From positions 1 through 54,830 of the forward strand of contig JAGFNK010000355.1 of NCBI GenBank assembly GCA_025769875.1: a stretch of 54,830 bases of DNA, in the 5' to 3' direction. The notes under the pieces are model-generated. The model ran no database searches. It was not told the origin of the DNA and saw nothing but the letters and a program-made list of their open reading frames with translations. The DNA is from Russula earlei (Eukaryota; Basidiomycota; Agaricomycetes; Russulales; Russulaceae). Both the position numbers and the translations under genes were made by a program. Positions 11,052-21,628 of this stretch are shown here, piece by piece (position 1 is the first letter of the stretch; each line of letters opens with the position of its first letter).

Positions 11052-12457
11052 ATGGAGGGACACGTTACTTCCAATATGACTACGATCCGAATGCAAAATA
11101 TCCCCTTGGACACTCATAAACGCCAACTCTTGAGGAAGTGTCTGAACATGAACTTTCCTAACTGGATGACCTCAGATAACCTTGTGCAGGTCTTCCTGGG
11201 CTTCTCTCAAGAAGTCGTCCTATCATCAAGTCTTGAACTTAGCCCCGACAACTCCAAGACGATGACTGGAACTATCACACTACGGAACATGAGTGAAGTA
11301 CAGAAGCTGCTGGAGGTTGATGAGTTCTCTTTGTCGGAGGGAAACGCCTTCCCTGTAGAATCGACTCGGAGGGTCGCAATAGACACTCACTTTCACGGTC
11401 TCACGGTAATTGCCGGTGGCGATGATAGCAAGTTAGAGTAGGTTTATAAAACTATTTCATTCCCAGGTCAAGCTGAGGGCGATTTGATGACAGTATTATC
11501 GCGATTCATGGATTAAACGGACACGCGTTCAACAGTTGGACAGTCGACGACGGTGTCATGTGGCTTCGCGATCTTCTGCCCGCACAAGTACCGGATGCTC
11601 GGGTGTTGCTCTATGGATATAACGCGAATGTCATAGAAGATGCTTCTAGGTCCCGGATCCAGGAACACGCCAGACTCTTCATTAAGTTCCTGCAAGGCTT
11701 GGCGGAAATTGTGAGGGCAACTTTTTATTTCTTGATTCCTCCCGTTCGTTCACTCGTTCACTTGTCACTTCCAGCAAAAACGTCGTGTAATTTTCATCTG
11801 TCATAGCTTAGGAGGATTGGTACTCAAACAGGTGTGTAAATGTTGGCCAACCGATTTGAGAGATGCGTATTTTGCTACAGGCGTTGGTATTTATCAGAAA
11901 CGAAAAAGTATATTCGACCCTACGGGACGTCGCACTAGGTGTGATTTTCCTAGGAACACCACATGGAGGCAGCGCACACGCCGATATAGCACAAGATATT
12001 ACCAGAATCTCGTTTCGTGCCAATGCGAACCAGCTACTGTCTGATATTCAGAAGGATTCACCTAGCTTGATGGACCTAGCTCACAGCTTCAAAGAATTTC
12101 ATTCCGAACTGAAGATTGCCAGCTTCTGTGAACAGTTGTCGATGAAATTGCCTGGGGTACGTCTCGGGGTATTTCAGCGTGAATGCACATTTTGACTGAA
12201 TTTGGGAATTAGCCGTTCTCGACTGATCTCGGACTGGTGAGTTTTGAATGATTCACGAGCCACCGAATATCAGCCAATCGTTCCTATAGGTCGTCGATCA
12301 AAGGTCTGCCACTATTGCGGACGAACAACCCATTCCTGTTAACTGCGATCATGTAACCATTGCCAAATATGCCAATGCTAGCGATGTTGTGTTCCAGCTA
12401 GTTGTTAGCGAGGTAAAGAGGATGGCAATGGGCATCGTCACATCTATGCCCCTGTAA
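11052..12457 (+). CDS. alpha/beta-hydrolase (serine esterase/lipase-like) protein, NLR N-terminal module type
   Basis: Six exons by splice fit: 11052-11431, 11494-11710, 11775-11831, 11881-12156, 12213-12236 and 12290-12457, about 373 aa. Introns of 44-64 nt all have GT-AG ends. Residues 1-126 form the conserved lead region ending IDTHFHGLTVIAG. The hydrolase core follows: IIAIHGLNGHAFNSW, the nucleophile elbow ICHSLGGLVLKQ in exon 3, FLGTPHGGS in exon 4, and a probable catalytic His in VNCDHVTIAKY near the end. In fungal proteins this domain often sits in front of NACHT/NB-ARC with ankyrin or TPR repeats. Here a stop comes where a NACHT region would begin, and repeat DNA starts two bases later. 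It is probably a truncated NLR, or a stand-alone esterase. Start choice is by family similarity only. Confidence 0.75.
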
Positions 12458-12458
12458 G

Positions 12459-13330
12459 GTGTGTGACCCCGCTGGCCCGGAAACTCATATGACTTGTACC
12501 CGCACCCCTGCACCTCCCGCGCGTCCCTTTTCCCTTCGTCTTTCATTCCTCGTCTCCCCTCCTCCAACTATCGTCACTCCTTTCCCCTTCCATCTCGCGT
12601 TCCATTCCCTCGCGTCGCCCACTCTACGCCCAGGAACAGCGACAATGGCGACAACGGCTCAGCTCGATCGCCTTCGACGTCACTCGCCTCGTTGCTCAAC
12701 GCCTCCCTCGTCGGTCTTGGAGTCGGAGCTCGGCTCCTCCAAGCATCGACCTACGGCACGACATCATCGCCGTTCACCCGCGCCTCGCCCTCCTTTGTCT
12801 TCATCCATCCCCTGCGCCACTAGTCTGCTCTGTCTGCGTCATACTCCCCGTCCTTTCGTCATTATTCTCTCGCCCGTCGTCGACTCCCTTTCATCCCACT
12901 CGCGCCCCTTCGTCATCGTCCATAGACTATCGTCCTCACCTCCGCCATGCGTCTACGCACGGACCAGTATGACGCGTTCGTCGTCGTCATCACCGCTCTA
13001 CCCGAGGGCTCGCTGCCCATAGCGTCTCGCCCCCTTCGTCATCGTCGCGCCGCCCCGCGCTCGCGGACTCGGAGTCGGAGGAATAGGTTTTTGGTACGCC
13101 CTTGGCTGATATACTGTACTGCTATGAGTTCCCATCCCGCTTCGTTTACTTACTCTCCGATTTTGCTAACACTTGCCTCGTTCCGATTAGTCTTGCGCAT
13201 CGGTTCTGGTTCGCGTTCCGTCGCGACGTCATACTCACCTACTCTTGGTTCGTTTCGTCTCGCATTCGGCGCCCTTTGCTCCTTTGATTACCCAACTTCC
13301 CGCTCGTCCTTCCTACAATATATAAAGACC
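12459..13330. repeat. diverged relative of the hAT-type element interior
   Basis: From about 12478 it tracks the interior of the 1247-bp elements at 18940 and 26960: ATGACTTGTACC, a CTTCGTCTTTCAT block, an ACTATCGTCA block, a CGACAACGGCTCA block and a CGAGGGCTCGCTGCCCA core near 13000. The CCGGCCCGGC terminal zones are missing. It directly follows the stop of the esterase gene and may have truncated it. A TATATAAAG box near 13318 follows. Confidence 0.5.
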
Positions 13331-13930
13331 AGTAGCTACTGTCTCGAATATCTGTTCTGTTCTGTGCAGTCTTCCGCTCTCGCGTTAATCTCTTCGTCTG
13401 CCAGTAAAAACATCTCCTCGCTCAACGTTCGCGCGAACTCCCTCTCTTCTCCTTCAAAACCGCGTATACGGACATACGCCCTCGGCTCTCTTTCGCCCTC
13501 GACTTCCCTTCGTGCGTGCGAAACGTCCAGCGTTCGCGTCTGAGGGACGGCTCTGCCCTGGGTCCGTACTCGCCCTCGGATCAAAACCACACGGACTCCG
13601 CGTGCCCGTGGTGGCGCGCTACACCTCCTCCAGAGTGAGTGCTCTCGGTACCCCAATCCACATCTACCATTAAAACTACCCAGAGAAGTTGAACTCGAAA
13701 TACCACCAGCCCCGGACTGCGCGTATCGTATTCTGTTTCATTTTCGTGGACAAGACCACAGACGGATTGTCCGTTGCCGCCAAGAACCTCTTGGATCCAG
13801 ATGACGACCTCTGGGAGACGTTCCCTCCGACGCAACTCCGATTGTGCATGACGGATAGCGAGAGATCCGGAACCTTACTCTTTGAGGACCGTTCTTACTC
13901 GGAACTAGGGCTGCCGACCGTACCCGTACA
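13331..13930. other. no recognised gene
   Basis: Open readings exist on both strands, including a plus-strand one at 13689-14000 with an acidic DPDDDLWETFPP stretch, but none resembles a known family and the last runs into the palindromic zone. No element ends seen. Confidence 0.35.
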
Positions 13931-13967
13931 CATACGGTTTACGGCTACCGTAATACGGTATTCCGTA

Positions 13968-14008
13968 CCGTACCGTCAGGGTAGTGGAAGTGTACCCTGA
14001 CGGTACGG
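13968..14008. repeat. perfect 16-bp hairpin in a TACGG-rich zone
   Basis: Arms 13968-13983 (CCGTACCGTCAGGGTA) and 13993-14008 are exact inverse complements around a 9-base loop GTGGAAGTG. The surrounding 13925-14025 is full of TACGGT/ACCGTA words. It could be the centre or end of a foldback MITE; no flanking duplication was found. Confidence 0.8.
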
Positions 14009-14029
14009 TTGCCAGTACGGTAAGTTACA

Positions 14030-14519
14030 GGTTGTGACGCAATCACATGATATGCAAACAACGCCAAAATTCGTCAATCCCTTTGCGAGGAACGCCACAT
14101 GTGATGTAACGCATCACATGGAGAAAATAAACAGCAAACAAATGAAGGCAATTTTACTGTGTTGGAGTTCAGTTTGGGTGTTGGACAGCAGGAACCCAGT
14201 TTTTTAGTACATAGAATACAATATACAAGCTGTCTTATGCATAACATGGAACATAGAAGTAAACTGTCATGAATATCATCATCTGGAGGAAGGAGGAAAG
14301 GGGATGCGAGATAGGATGAGAACCCGTAAAAAATGAATGCACCTGGTCTGGTCAACGTGCGAGAATGACTGCACGCGGGAAAACTTGTGGTGGCTGCTTG
14401 TGCCATTCCGTGGTCGCGGTTGTGGTCATGGCCATCACGTTGAGGTTGCTGCTGTGACAGTGACATCGTCATCGCCACCGCTGTGAAGCGTGTCGGGGAC
14501 GCTTGAGTGAGTAAGTGTG
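14030..14519. other. no recognised gene
   Basis: AT-richer stretch with a short inverted pair around ACATGTGATGTAACGCATCACATG near 14096-14119. No domain or mobile-element end recognised. Confidence 0.4.
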
Positions 14520-14850
14520 GGGCTGACCAGTCCCAAGAGAAGAGAGAGGAGAGGGGGAGAGAGGAGCAAGTGGGCGCGCGTGCAGTCGTTTGAGTTCTTT
14601 GCAGAGAGGCAGATAGATGGAAGCAAGGGAATCTTATTATTCTTAGTCGACTGTCCTACTACAGAGTAGCTAGGGTGTTTTATATACAAGAAAGGAGGTA
14701 CTAGAGATGAAAGGCATGGAAGGGAGAGGAAATGGTGAAAGGAGTTTGAGATGGTGAAAGGGAGTTCGAGGCCGGGCGAGGCGGTCGAGGTGGTGGCGAA
14801 CGGCCTGGAACGCGATCGCGTCTCGCGAGCGTGTTGCATACGCCGTGCTC
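14520..14850. repeat. dispersed repeat, copy 2
   Basis: Counterpart of 10230-10530. It sits where the F-box-family fragment on the minus strand loses similarity, so it probably truncated that gene. Confidence 0.5.
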
Positions 14851-15262
14851 CGCACCGGTCCACATGCCAATGGCGCCCATAGCCGAGCCGAGCCCGCCCA
14901 GCTGCACGCCTACGCTGGACCACTGGCCCTGGCCGTCCTCGCGGAATGATATCTGAAATATAAACTAACAGCGCAGGAGGGCATGTCAGTCGCTCCTTTC
15001 CCGTAAATACAGATAAGGGGAGGGGATACGCACAAGAGTCCAGCGAATGTCGCCAGACGAGACAATTTCGACCGTCCCGCGCACGGGCGCGAGATCTGGC
15101 GGGGTCGCGGTGGTATGCCAGTCGCCCGCGACGTGGATCATCGGTCGCCCGGGCCACTGCGGCGGCGCGCGGGAGTAGTGCGTGATGCGCAGCGTGAACG
15201 GGATGATCCGCATCACCTCGTAAAGTGTTGGGTTGCAGAGCCCCTTTTTCCGGAGGTTGAGC
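14835..15262 (-). pseudogene. C-terminal fragment of a large basidiomycete F-box-protein family
   Basis: Two exons on the minus strand, 15034-15262 and 14952 down to about 14835, joined by an 81-nt GT-AG intron (14953-15033), phase 0. Exon 1 reads LNLRKKGL, then MRIIPFTLRITHYSRAPPQW, PMIHVAGDW, and RGTVEIVSSGDIRWTL. Exon 2 reads ISFREDGQGQWSSVGVQLGG followed by GSAMGAIGMWTGAEH. The order GTV...GxxRW, then VQ(I/L)GGxGSAxGxxGxWTGAxH is what I know from the C-terminal half of many Agaricomycete F-box proteins. The usual DPLGPFW end is missing and the dispersed repeat begins there. Upstream exons, including any F-box, are not recognisable, so this is likely a remnant. Confidence 0.5.
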
Positions 15263-15747
15263 CTGTGACGGGTTGTTAGAGTGGAATGATTTGGAATGGG
15301 TAAGGAGATGGGGGGGCACACGTTATTGCTTGATGGAGAGAATGTGAATTTGGTAGTTGGGGATGGAGATGTGTGGGTCTAGTCTACCGGAAGAACTCAA
15401 GTGTAAACCGTTCAAGATGATACAGAGCTCCGAGGTGGAGAAATAATAATTTCATCGTACGACGGCACTCGTACAGAGTCTGGTTTCTTCTGCTCGATGA
15501 TGAGTAAAAACCCATGGGAGATCCCACCTCTGTGCTCAAGTTGATGGTTTACATGAGAAGAGAAGAGACCGCTGAGACGGCCGGGTGAGGAGGTCGAGGC
15601 TTTGACGTGTGAAGTGACGAGGAGTTTAGCCGAGGTAATCACGAGGTTTTTGCGAAAGAGGGGTCTCAGTGTTCTCTCACGGACTTCCACTTCATGATGG
15701 CGCATCGTAATTTGCTGTCCTGCTGGATTTTGTTCGCTTACTCAATA
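15263..15747. other. stretch left of the pogo element
   Basis: Contains a third, weak copy of the dispersed-repeat core at 15583-15599. Close to the pogo insertion the plus strand reads FVRLLN up to the TA at 15746-15747, which joins in frame to IAPSRIPT after 18510, suggesting this is the interrupted 5' part of the kinase-like pseudogene. Confidence 0.4.
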
Positions 15748-18508
15748 CTGTACGCCACTGGGAACTCGGCAGTTCACTACCATCTCGGTGGTCACAAATG
15801 TCACGAAAGTAACATACATGTAACACACATGCCGAATTAAAGTCCACCCAGGATGAAATGTTATGTCCAATGCAATTCGATTAGGTGGGGACTAGGGAAA
15901 ACAGGAGTAGCATCTAATTGAGTGGAATCTGGTCCCAATATTGAATCTGGAATGATGGTGTAGTAGTACTGTATGGTGCAGTACTGTAAGAGTGTTGCAA
16001 AGGCAGCTGTGCAAATGGTTGTGCCAGTGAGGGTCCTATTGATGAGGTGAGGGACAACGAGGAGGGATAGTGATTATTACTACTACGTCGTCTGCCATAA
16101 AGTCCCACAAATCGTTGGTTGTTTTCCAACTCAGGATGTGCAACAAGTTGCTCTTTGATCCATGTGGTGAGTTCAGATGCGGTGCCCTCCATTGAGAGCT
16201 CGAGTGCACCTGCAATCATCATAAGGTCTTCCTTGCGCTTGTATGATGAAAAAGAATTGTCAAAAACCTTTGAAACAGTGCCTTCACTAATTCATATAGC
16301 ACAAGCCGAATCTTCAGTAGCTTTCTCAGCACATTTTTTTGTTTCTTTTCTCTCCTGGTTAATTCGATCTCATTCGTCTGCTTCAAATGCCTCCTTCAGC
16401 TCAGGATGTGTAACAAACCGGGCCTTGATCTTTGTCAAAGCATGAGGTCTTGTCTTTTGCTGATTTGCCAACTTCACGCACAGATCATTGGCCTCTCACT
16501 GAGCAATTGTGCAGTGTGCATTTGCCGCACTCAATTGTGATGCTTGCATAATCACAGTTTTGGAAAGGACCGAAACTTTGTGACGAAGTGATTGTATTTT
16601 GGAAATCAGCTCCTCATGGCTCCATGTTTGATCTTGGAGCACAGAGACAGCTTGGTGATCAGAAAGAATCCCCTCCATGTTCTGTGCCGAAGATGCACAC
16701 GTGATCATCGCATTGCAAGCACATAAGTGAGGGTCAGTCCCAGTGGTTGAGGACGTTGAGGATTTGTGGCCGCTGGTCATGTCCCTAGCACCTCCCTCCA
16801 AGTCCGAGGCAATATAATCAGTGTCACTAGTTTCAGAACTGAGATCCGAACTGACTGCTGGAGGTGAGGTTGGAACCTCCATCAGGTACGAAGAGGGGAA
16901 GTGTGATGAAGATGATGATGCCTTGCTAGGTGCAAAGTCTTCTTCAGTGAAGACCGACGGATTGAGGGGCCAGATTCCGGACTTGCAGAACGCGTTCTGA
17001 ATGAGGTCCAGGGTGACAACTTTACGAATAACCATGTATTCATGGATAACATTATAGTGTGTGATCTTGATGCCTTCGGCGAGGCGGCAGTCGCAATGTG
17101 ATGACCACACGCGTTGGACTGGTGCAAAAACCAACACATCAAGTGGTTGAAGCTTGTGTGTAGTTTTCGAAGGGAGGCAGAAGAGTACAATCTTATTGTC
17201 ATATGCAAGTTGCTGCATGGCTGGGGTCTCATGCAAGTTGTGCCCGTCAAAGGTCAATACGATCGGTTTGTCATTAACGCAATGAGTAGCAGCAACTGGA
17301 ATGAACACAGATTGGAACCACTGCTCGCATATTTCATGATCTGTCCATCCAGAAGGGGATGTTGCAACACTGTGAAGGTGAAATCAGTTTACGCCGCCAA
17401 AATGCCAGATTGAATCTCACCTTCCGACGCCCTCCAAATCCCGGCAGTCAGGCAGTGGGCCCTCTGAGAGAACAAATCCTGATGGCATGAGAGATCCTGC
17501 TGCCGAAATGCATTCAATGATGGAGACAAGCTCTAGACTGTCGCTCTTGATGCGATATCGCTGCTTCTGGTCTTTCATGAGTAGATACTTTTTTCCATTA
17601 TTTTTACGGCCGCCTCCCATCTGGATTCCCTTCTCGTCCATATTCCATTGATGTTCCGGTGGTATCCCATCATAAGTGTCCACCAGTTCCTGTAGTTTTG
17701 CAAAGTAGTCATGGACTACTGTCCTATTAAAGTTTTTTGCACACTTTGGATCCAACCCACTTGCTTTCGAGAAAGTCAGACTGGAGTTGCGTTTAATGAA
17801 CCGATAATGCCAGTTTATTCCAGGGTAGTGGCTAGATAGGTCCAGAGCATGAGCCCGCAGTGCCTTTTGATCCAAAGGCATCGCCTCTGCGGACAGCTGG
17901 TCACACCAATCTAGCAATGCCTTTTCCTGGGCCGGCTTGAGAAGCTGGCCATCCTGGTGAGCTTCCTGACATGACTTATGTTTCCCAGAAGCTCTATCTT
18001 GTAGCGTCTGGTGTGAAACCTTGGAAAGCATAAGATTTTGACTTATTGGCCATGTATGGAATGCACTGACATCATGGGCCAGTGCCGTGCGAGTAAATGA
18101 TCGATAGATCCCATTGCAGTAGTCACTCAATGCAGCCTGTAGCCGCTGCTCATATGCATGGTCTTGTGCTGGCTGACTGGACCACCTGTAACATGGCATT
18201 GAGAGAGTACCCAGATCCTTGGAGGCCTCTGAGTCAGTGTACTGTCAGTGATGTGATCACCCAGCTGGAATCAAACTCCACCCTCTGCCATGACAGCGGT
18301 GTGATGCAGGTGTGATGCAGGCGTGACCCCCAGGCCAAAACATTACTCGAGAACCACTCAATGGACTGCAATTTTTCTTTGCTAGAATGACATTAATGGT
18401 ACTCAATAGTATAACTACAAAGTTTTGAATAGAGTTGTTTGAGCAGATACAGGGAAAAATGAAATCACTGAGATGGTAGTGAACTGCCGAGTTCCCAGTG
18501 GCGTACAG
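15748..18508 (-). mobile_element. pogo/Tigger-type DNA transposon, complete with inverted repeats
   Basis: 39-bp inverted repeats at 15748-15786 and 18470-18508 appear identical, beginning CTGTACGCCACTGGGAACTC. TA target duplications lie at 15746-15747 and 18509-18510. The 2761-bp element encodes one spliced transposase on the minus strand. Identical ends suggest recent movement, though the transposase reading has three stops. The element sits in the kinase-like pseudogene. Confidence 0.93.
15914..18199 (-). pseudogene. pogo/Tigger-type transposase (HTH, DDE_1, coiled-coil tail) with three in-frame TGAs
   Basis: Read from 18199 leftward. Likely introns are 18020-18070 (51 nt, optional because in frame) and 17370-17420 (51 nt). 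The N-terminus has a psq/Tc5-type helix-turn-helix (LAHDV..QTLQDRASGKHKS, then LLKPAQEKALLDWCDQL). The DDE_1 catalytic core has WNMDEKGIQMG, then VLTFDGHNLHETPAM, then KTTHKLQPLDV, so all three acidic residues are present. The tail carries ARFVTHPELKEAFEADE and, near the end, MEGTASELTTWIKEQL, as in other basidiomycete pogo proteins. Reading continues in one frame through TGA at 16496-16498, 16370-16372 and 16292-16294; Arg (CGA) would suit each place. Full length would be about 727 aa. Possibly active until recently; the truncated form may still keep the whole catalytic core. Confidence 0.88.
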
Positions 18509-18761
18509 TATTGCGCCATCTCGGATCCCCACGCAGTCCGATACAGATCAAAGGGTTTTGGACAACGTCCCCCCTCCCTCCTATATGGCGGCTTTGGTGA
18601 TTTCATGGACGTTTTCAATTGTCCGGATGATGCACTCAACGTGGATGCGAGGCATAATGATCTGGAGATGTCTGTTGATTCCTTTGCCAAACCGATGACC
18701 GCTTTTTACCGCAATGAGGCCAACCGGAAGGTAATGGGCCTAAGCAAGCCACTGTCACGAA

Positions 18762-20008
18762 CAGGGTTTTTCCGGCCCGGCTTGGCCTGAAAGCCCCGGC
18801 TTTGGCTCGGCCCGAGGCAGCTTTGGCTTTCTAAAACCCCAGGCCGGGCCAAAGCCGTCAAACCCGGCTTGGCTCCGGCTTGGCCTGGCCTAGGCCACGG
18901 CTTTTGTACGTAAGATTTTCAGTATGTGAGCCCATGGCCACATGACTTGTACCACCCCCTTGCACATTCACTTTCCCTTCGTCTTTCATCCCACTCACAT
19001 CCCTCCTTCCAACTATCGTCATTCCTTTCACCTCACTCTCCTTTCCTCGCGTTCCCACTCTCGACGTCATCCCCACCGCATTGCCCACTCCATGTCAGCA
19101 GACTACGACAACGGCTCAATTCAATCGCCGTCGACGTCACTCGCCTTGCCGCTCAACGCCTTCATCCCTTCGGTCTTCAAGTCGGAGCACGGCTCCTCCC
19201 CACACTTCGACCTACGGCACGACACCATCGCCGTCCGGCTGCGCATCGCGCCCTCCCAAGACCGTCCCTCAAACATCGTCCTCGCGTCCGCCACACGTCT
19301 ACGCACGGACCCATATGACGTGTTCGTCATCGTCACCATCGTCTTACCCAAGGGCTCACTGCCCACAGTGCCTCGCCCATCGTCATTGCCGCACTATTTG
19401 AGGGCTCGCTGCCCATAGCGTCTTGCCCCCGACATCATCGCCACATCGCCTCGCGCTTGCAGATTCGCAGTAGGAGGACTTTAGAATAGCACTTTTGTAT
19501 TTAAATATCAAATATATTACGGAGTTGTTATGTTCTGGAGAGCATGATGAGGCATGGTAAGAGCATGGATTATACATGTGGAATGAGTGAAGTCCAGTGT
19601 ACAACATGGTATGCTGCGGGACGAAGCAATCTAAGACTGAGGAAAGGGATTACAAGCAACCAACGCGACTGAGCATTGCACATTGACATATAGGCCACCA
19701 AAGCTTACATTGTACATGTACTTGACTCAAGCAAAAAGGAACGTTGAGAGGGAAGCACAGATACGACAATGAAAAACGACAGGAATGATGGTGTGTCCAT
19801 GTCCTTGCAATGCAAAGGTTGATAAATTAAAGTTTGATGATTACCCCAAATGATCAAAGCCGGGGCTTGACGGCCCGGCTTTGGCTTTTCAAATCACAGG
19901 CCGGGCCAAAGCCGTCACGAAGCCGTCACTTTGGCCCGGCTCGGCCCGGCCTATTTCGGCCTGGCTTGGCCCGGCTCACGGCCTGAGGCCGGGCCGGGCA
20001 CATCCCTA
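18762..20008. mobile_element. hAT-type non-autonomous element, copy A (1247 bp)
   Basis: Flanked by the 8-bp duplication GTCACGAA (18754-18761 and 20009-20016). Ends CAGGGTTTTTCCGGCCCGGC and, on the other strand, TAGGGATGTGCCCGGCCCGG. Both ends carry 150-200 bp of GGCCCGGCTT-type words that can pair with each other. The interior holds a 169-codon-scale open reading of Ser/Pro-rich nature and two copies of a GAGGGCTC core, but no transposase. Eight-bp duplications and (T/C)AGGG ends fit the hAT superfamily. Confidence 0.9.
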
Positions 20009-20016
20009 GTCACGAA
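20009..20016. repeat. 8-bp target duplication GTCACGAA of copy A (partner at 18754-18761)
   Basis: Exact direct copies on both sides of the element. Removing the element and one copy rejoins the kinase-like reading as SRKKLCSIFS, continuing into KLIVAVIG. Confidence 0.9.
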
Positions 20017-21280
20017 AGAAATTGTGTTCAATCTTTTCCCTTCATGATGGTGGCTGTCCAAAGCTTATCGTGGCCGTCATCGGTAGTGGCTGTTCGGATG
20101 GCCATTATCACGGACCACACGGCGCAGCATCGTGCATTGTGGAATTCGAAAATCGAGCTCGCCGACGTCAGGTCGATACCCGTGGTTGAACTCGCCGGTT
20201 CCGCTGCCCATTCACAAAAAATGGCAATGGAACGTCACAGGAACGTGTTCCTTGGTTGGAGAGTGCCGTGCCTAGGCCTGACGACTGTCGGTAAGCTGAA
20301 TATCTCATGGTCTTCGTATGAGTCTGGCATGGATATGAGGCTCATATGTTTATATACCTTGACCGTTGACGCATCGTCAGCCTTACTCCTGGGCTGTCAT
20401 GTATCTCATCCGCCTGCGAAGGTAACGATCGAAAGAGGCTCTGTGCTCCATTTTCTGGCGCATTGGTTCTTTTGCGTCACATTGATGATGATGCAAGTCG
20501 CTTCATCCGAGAACAATCGAACATGGACACCCCAGATTTCCGTACATCTCAATATCACCCAGGTTTAACGCTACTGGCGAGTCTCAATTTCGGATTCTTA
20601 GGCGCCATCCCGATACGCAGGAGTAGCCGTCTCCTGTCCATTGCTGAGACTTCGGACAGTCAAATCATTGTGAAGTTTTGCGCAGAGGTACTCGATTGAT
20701 TGATCTAAACTGGGACACGGGCCACGGATTCTCGGCTACAGGCGACTCCCAGGAGGGAAGTTGGTCCCTCGTTGCTATGGAATATCTTTCGTGATCTGCA
20801 CGATCACCAAACCTTGCGACCAACCGTGACAAGTGGTTTGGTGACCTACGGACGCTCATGGCATCATTCCACAAGGATCGGTTGGTTCACGGGGACCTAC
20901 GTGAACCCAACATCGTTTGCGGAGGAGAAAAAGTGCTTGTTCTAGGCTTTGATTGGGGGGTGGGGGGATTGGGGAGGCACATTATCTGTCCGGACTGCTT
21001 AACCCCAAGTTGATGGATGGGCGAGAGAGCACTAACTTGAAGATTGCGATAGATGATGATAAGCGGGTGTTGGAGAATACGTTGAGTAAAATTTAGAATG
21101 TGACTAGCTCGACGTTGGCGCGTTACATTGAAACTTGAGCTTGAGCACCCTCATGTAACATTCAATTACATACTGGGGTCTGGACGTACAGGCGAGGGCA
21201 GAATTCATGTCCAAGCGAACGAAGGACAGAAAGAATATTTTTGAGATCGTCCTGTACACGAAGAAACAGAAAAAAACATT

Positions 21281-21325
21281 CATCCAGGCTTGGCCCGGCT
21301 CACGGCCTGAAGCCGGGCCGGGCAC
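21281..21325. repeat. truncated right end of the hAT-type element family
   Basis: GGCTTGGCCCGGCTCACGGC and GCCGGGCCGGGCACAAC match the last 45 bases of copies A and B, without the remaining element or a matching left end nearby. Confidence 0.75.
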
Positions 21326-21628
21326 AACTCGATTCGAGCTTCCTTAGGCTGTTGAAATAAAGTCAATTCACAAGACTCTCAAATGGCAATCCAGGCGACT
21401 TGGAAGTGGTGCACGTTATCCATGGGCTTGAGTATGTACACTCGAGAAATTAAAGTGGTGGCGAGCTGCTAAATTTCGACCAAGATGAGCTAGTTGTGAG
21501 GCCACCTAAAGTCAGAGCCCGCTTTTGGAATCCACACTATCTTACGGCTATCGCCGGTTTGATCTGATATTGCACCGCATTCACCTCTTGTTGTCGAACC
21601 CCCACTACCACCACAACCATAACATCTG
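21326..21628. promoter_or_regulatory. 5' flank of NWD2
   Basis: About 300 bp without coding signal between the element remnant and the NWD2 start. Pyrimidine-rich just before the start (CACTACCACCACAACC), as is common upstream of fungal starts. No clear TATA box. Promoter role is inferred from position only. Confidence 0.35.

Larger units (their letters stand above)
18511..21096 (+). pseudogene. protein-kinase-like gene of an expanded basidiomycete family, broken by two insertions
   Basis: Pieces in order: LLYGGFGDFMDVF and VDSFAKPMTAFY (18570-18750); after the hAT-type insertion, KLIVAVIGSGCSDGH and GAASCIVEFEN (20055-20150); after a frameshift, IPVVELAGSAAH and GWRVPCLGLTTVG (20175-20295); then LLRHIDDDASRF with RLLSIAETSDSQIIVKF (20463-20685). 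An intron-like gap (20689-20740) is followed by WSLVAMEYLS, a TGA at 20792-20794, and the kinase-like loop LVHGDLREPNIV plus VLVLGFDWG (20878-20960). The end reads MDGREST..DDDKRVLENTLSKI-stop (20994-21096). The HGDL..N and FDWG elements correspond to the HRD and DFG loops of kinases. I recognise the order from many Agaricomycete predicted proteins of unknown role. Frameshifts, stops, pogo on its left and the 1247-bp element inside it mark it as dead. Confidence 0.65.

Noticed and set aside
16119..16445. Plus-strand reading over the pogo tail
   Set aside because: It is the complement of the transposase C-terminus, which has clear family features on the minus strand.
18942..19418. 158-codon reading inside the hAT-type element as a transposase
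   Set aside because: Ser/Pro-rich without any hAT dimerisation or DDE motif, and other frames are open too because of low-complexity CG/TC-rich DNA.
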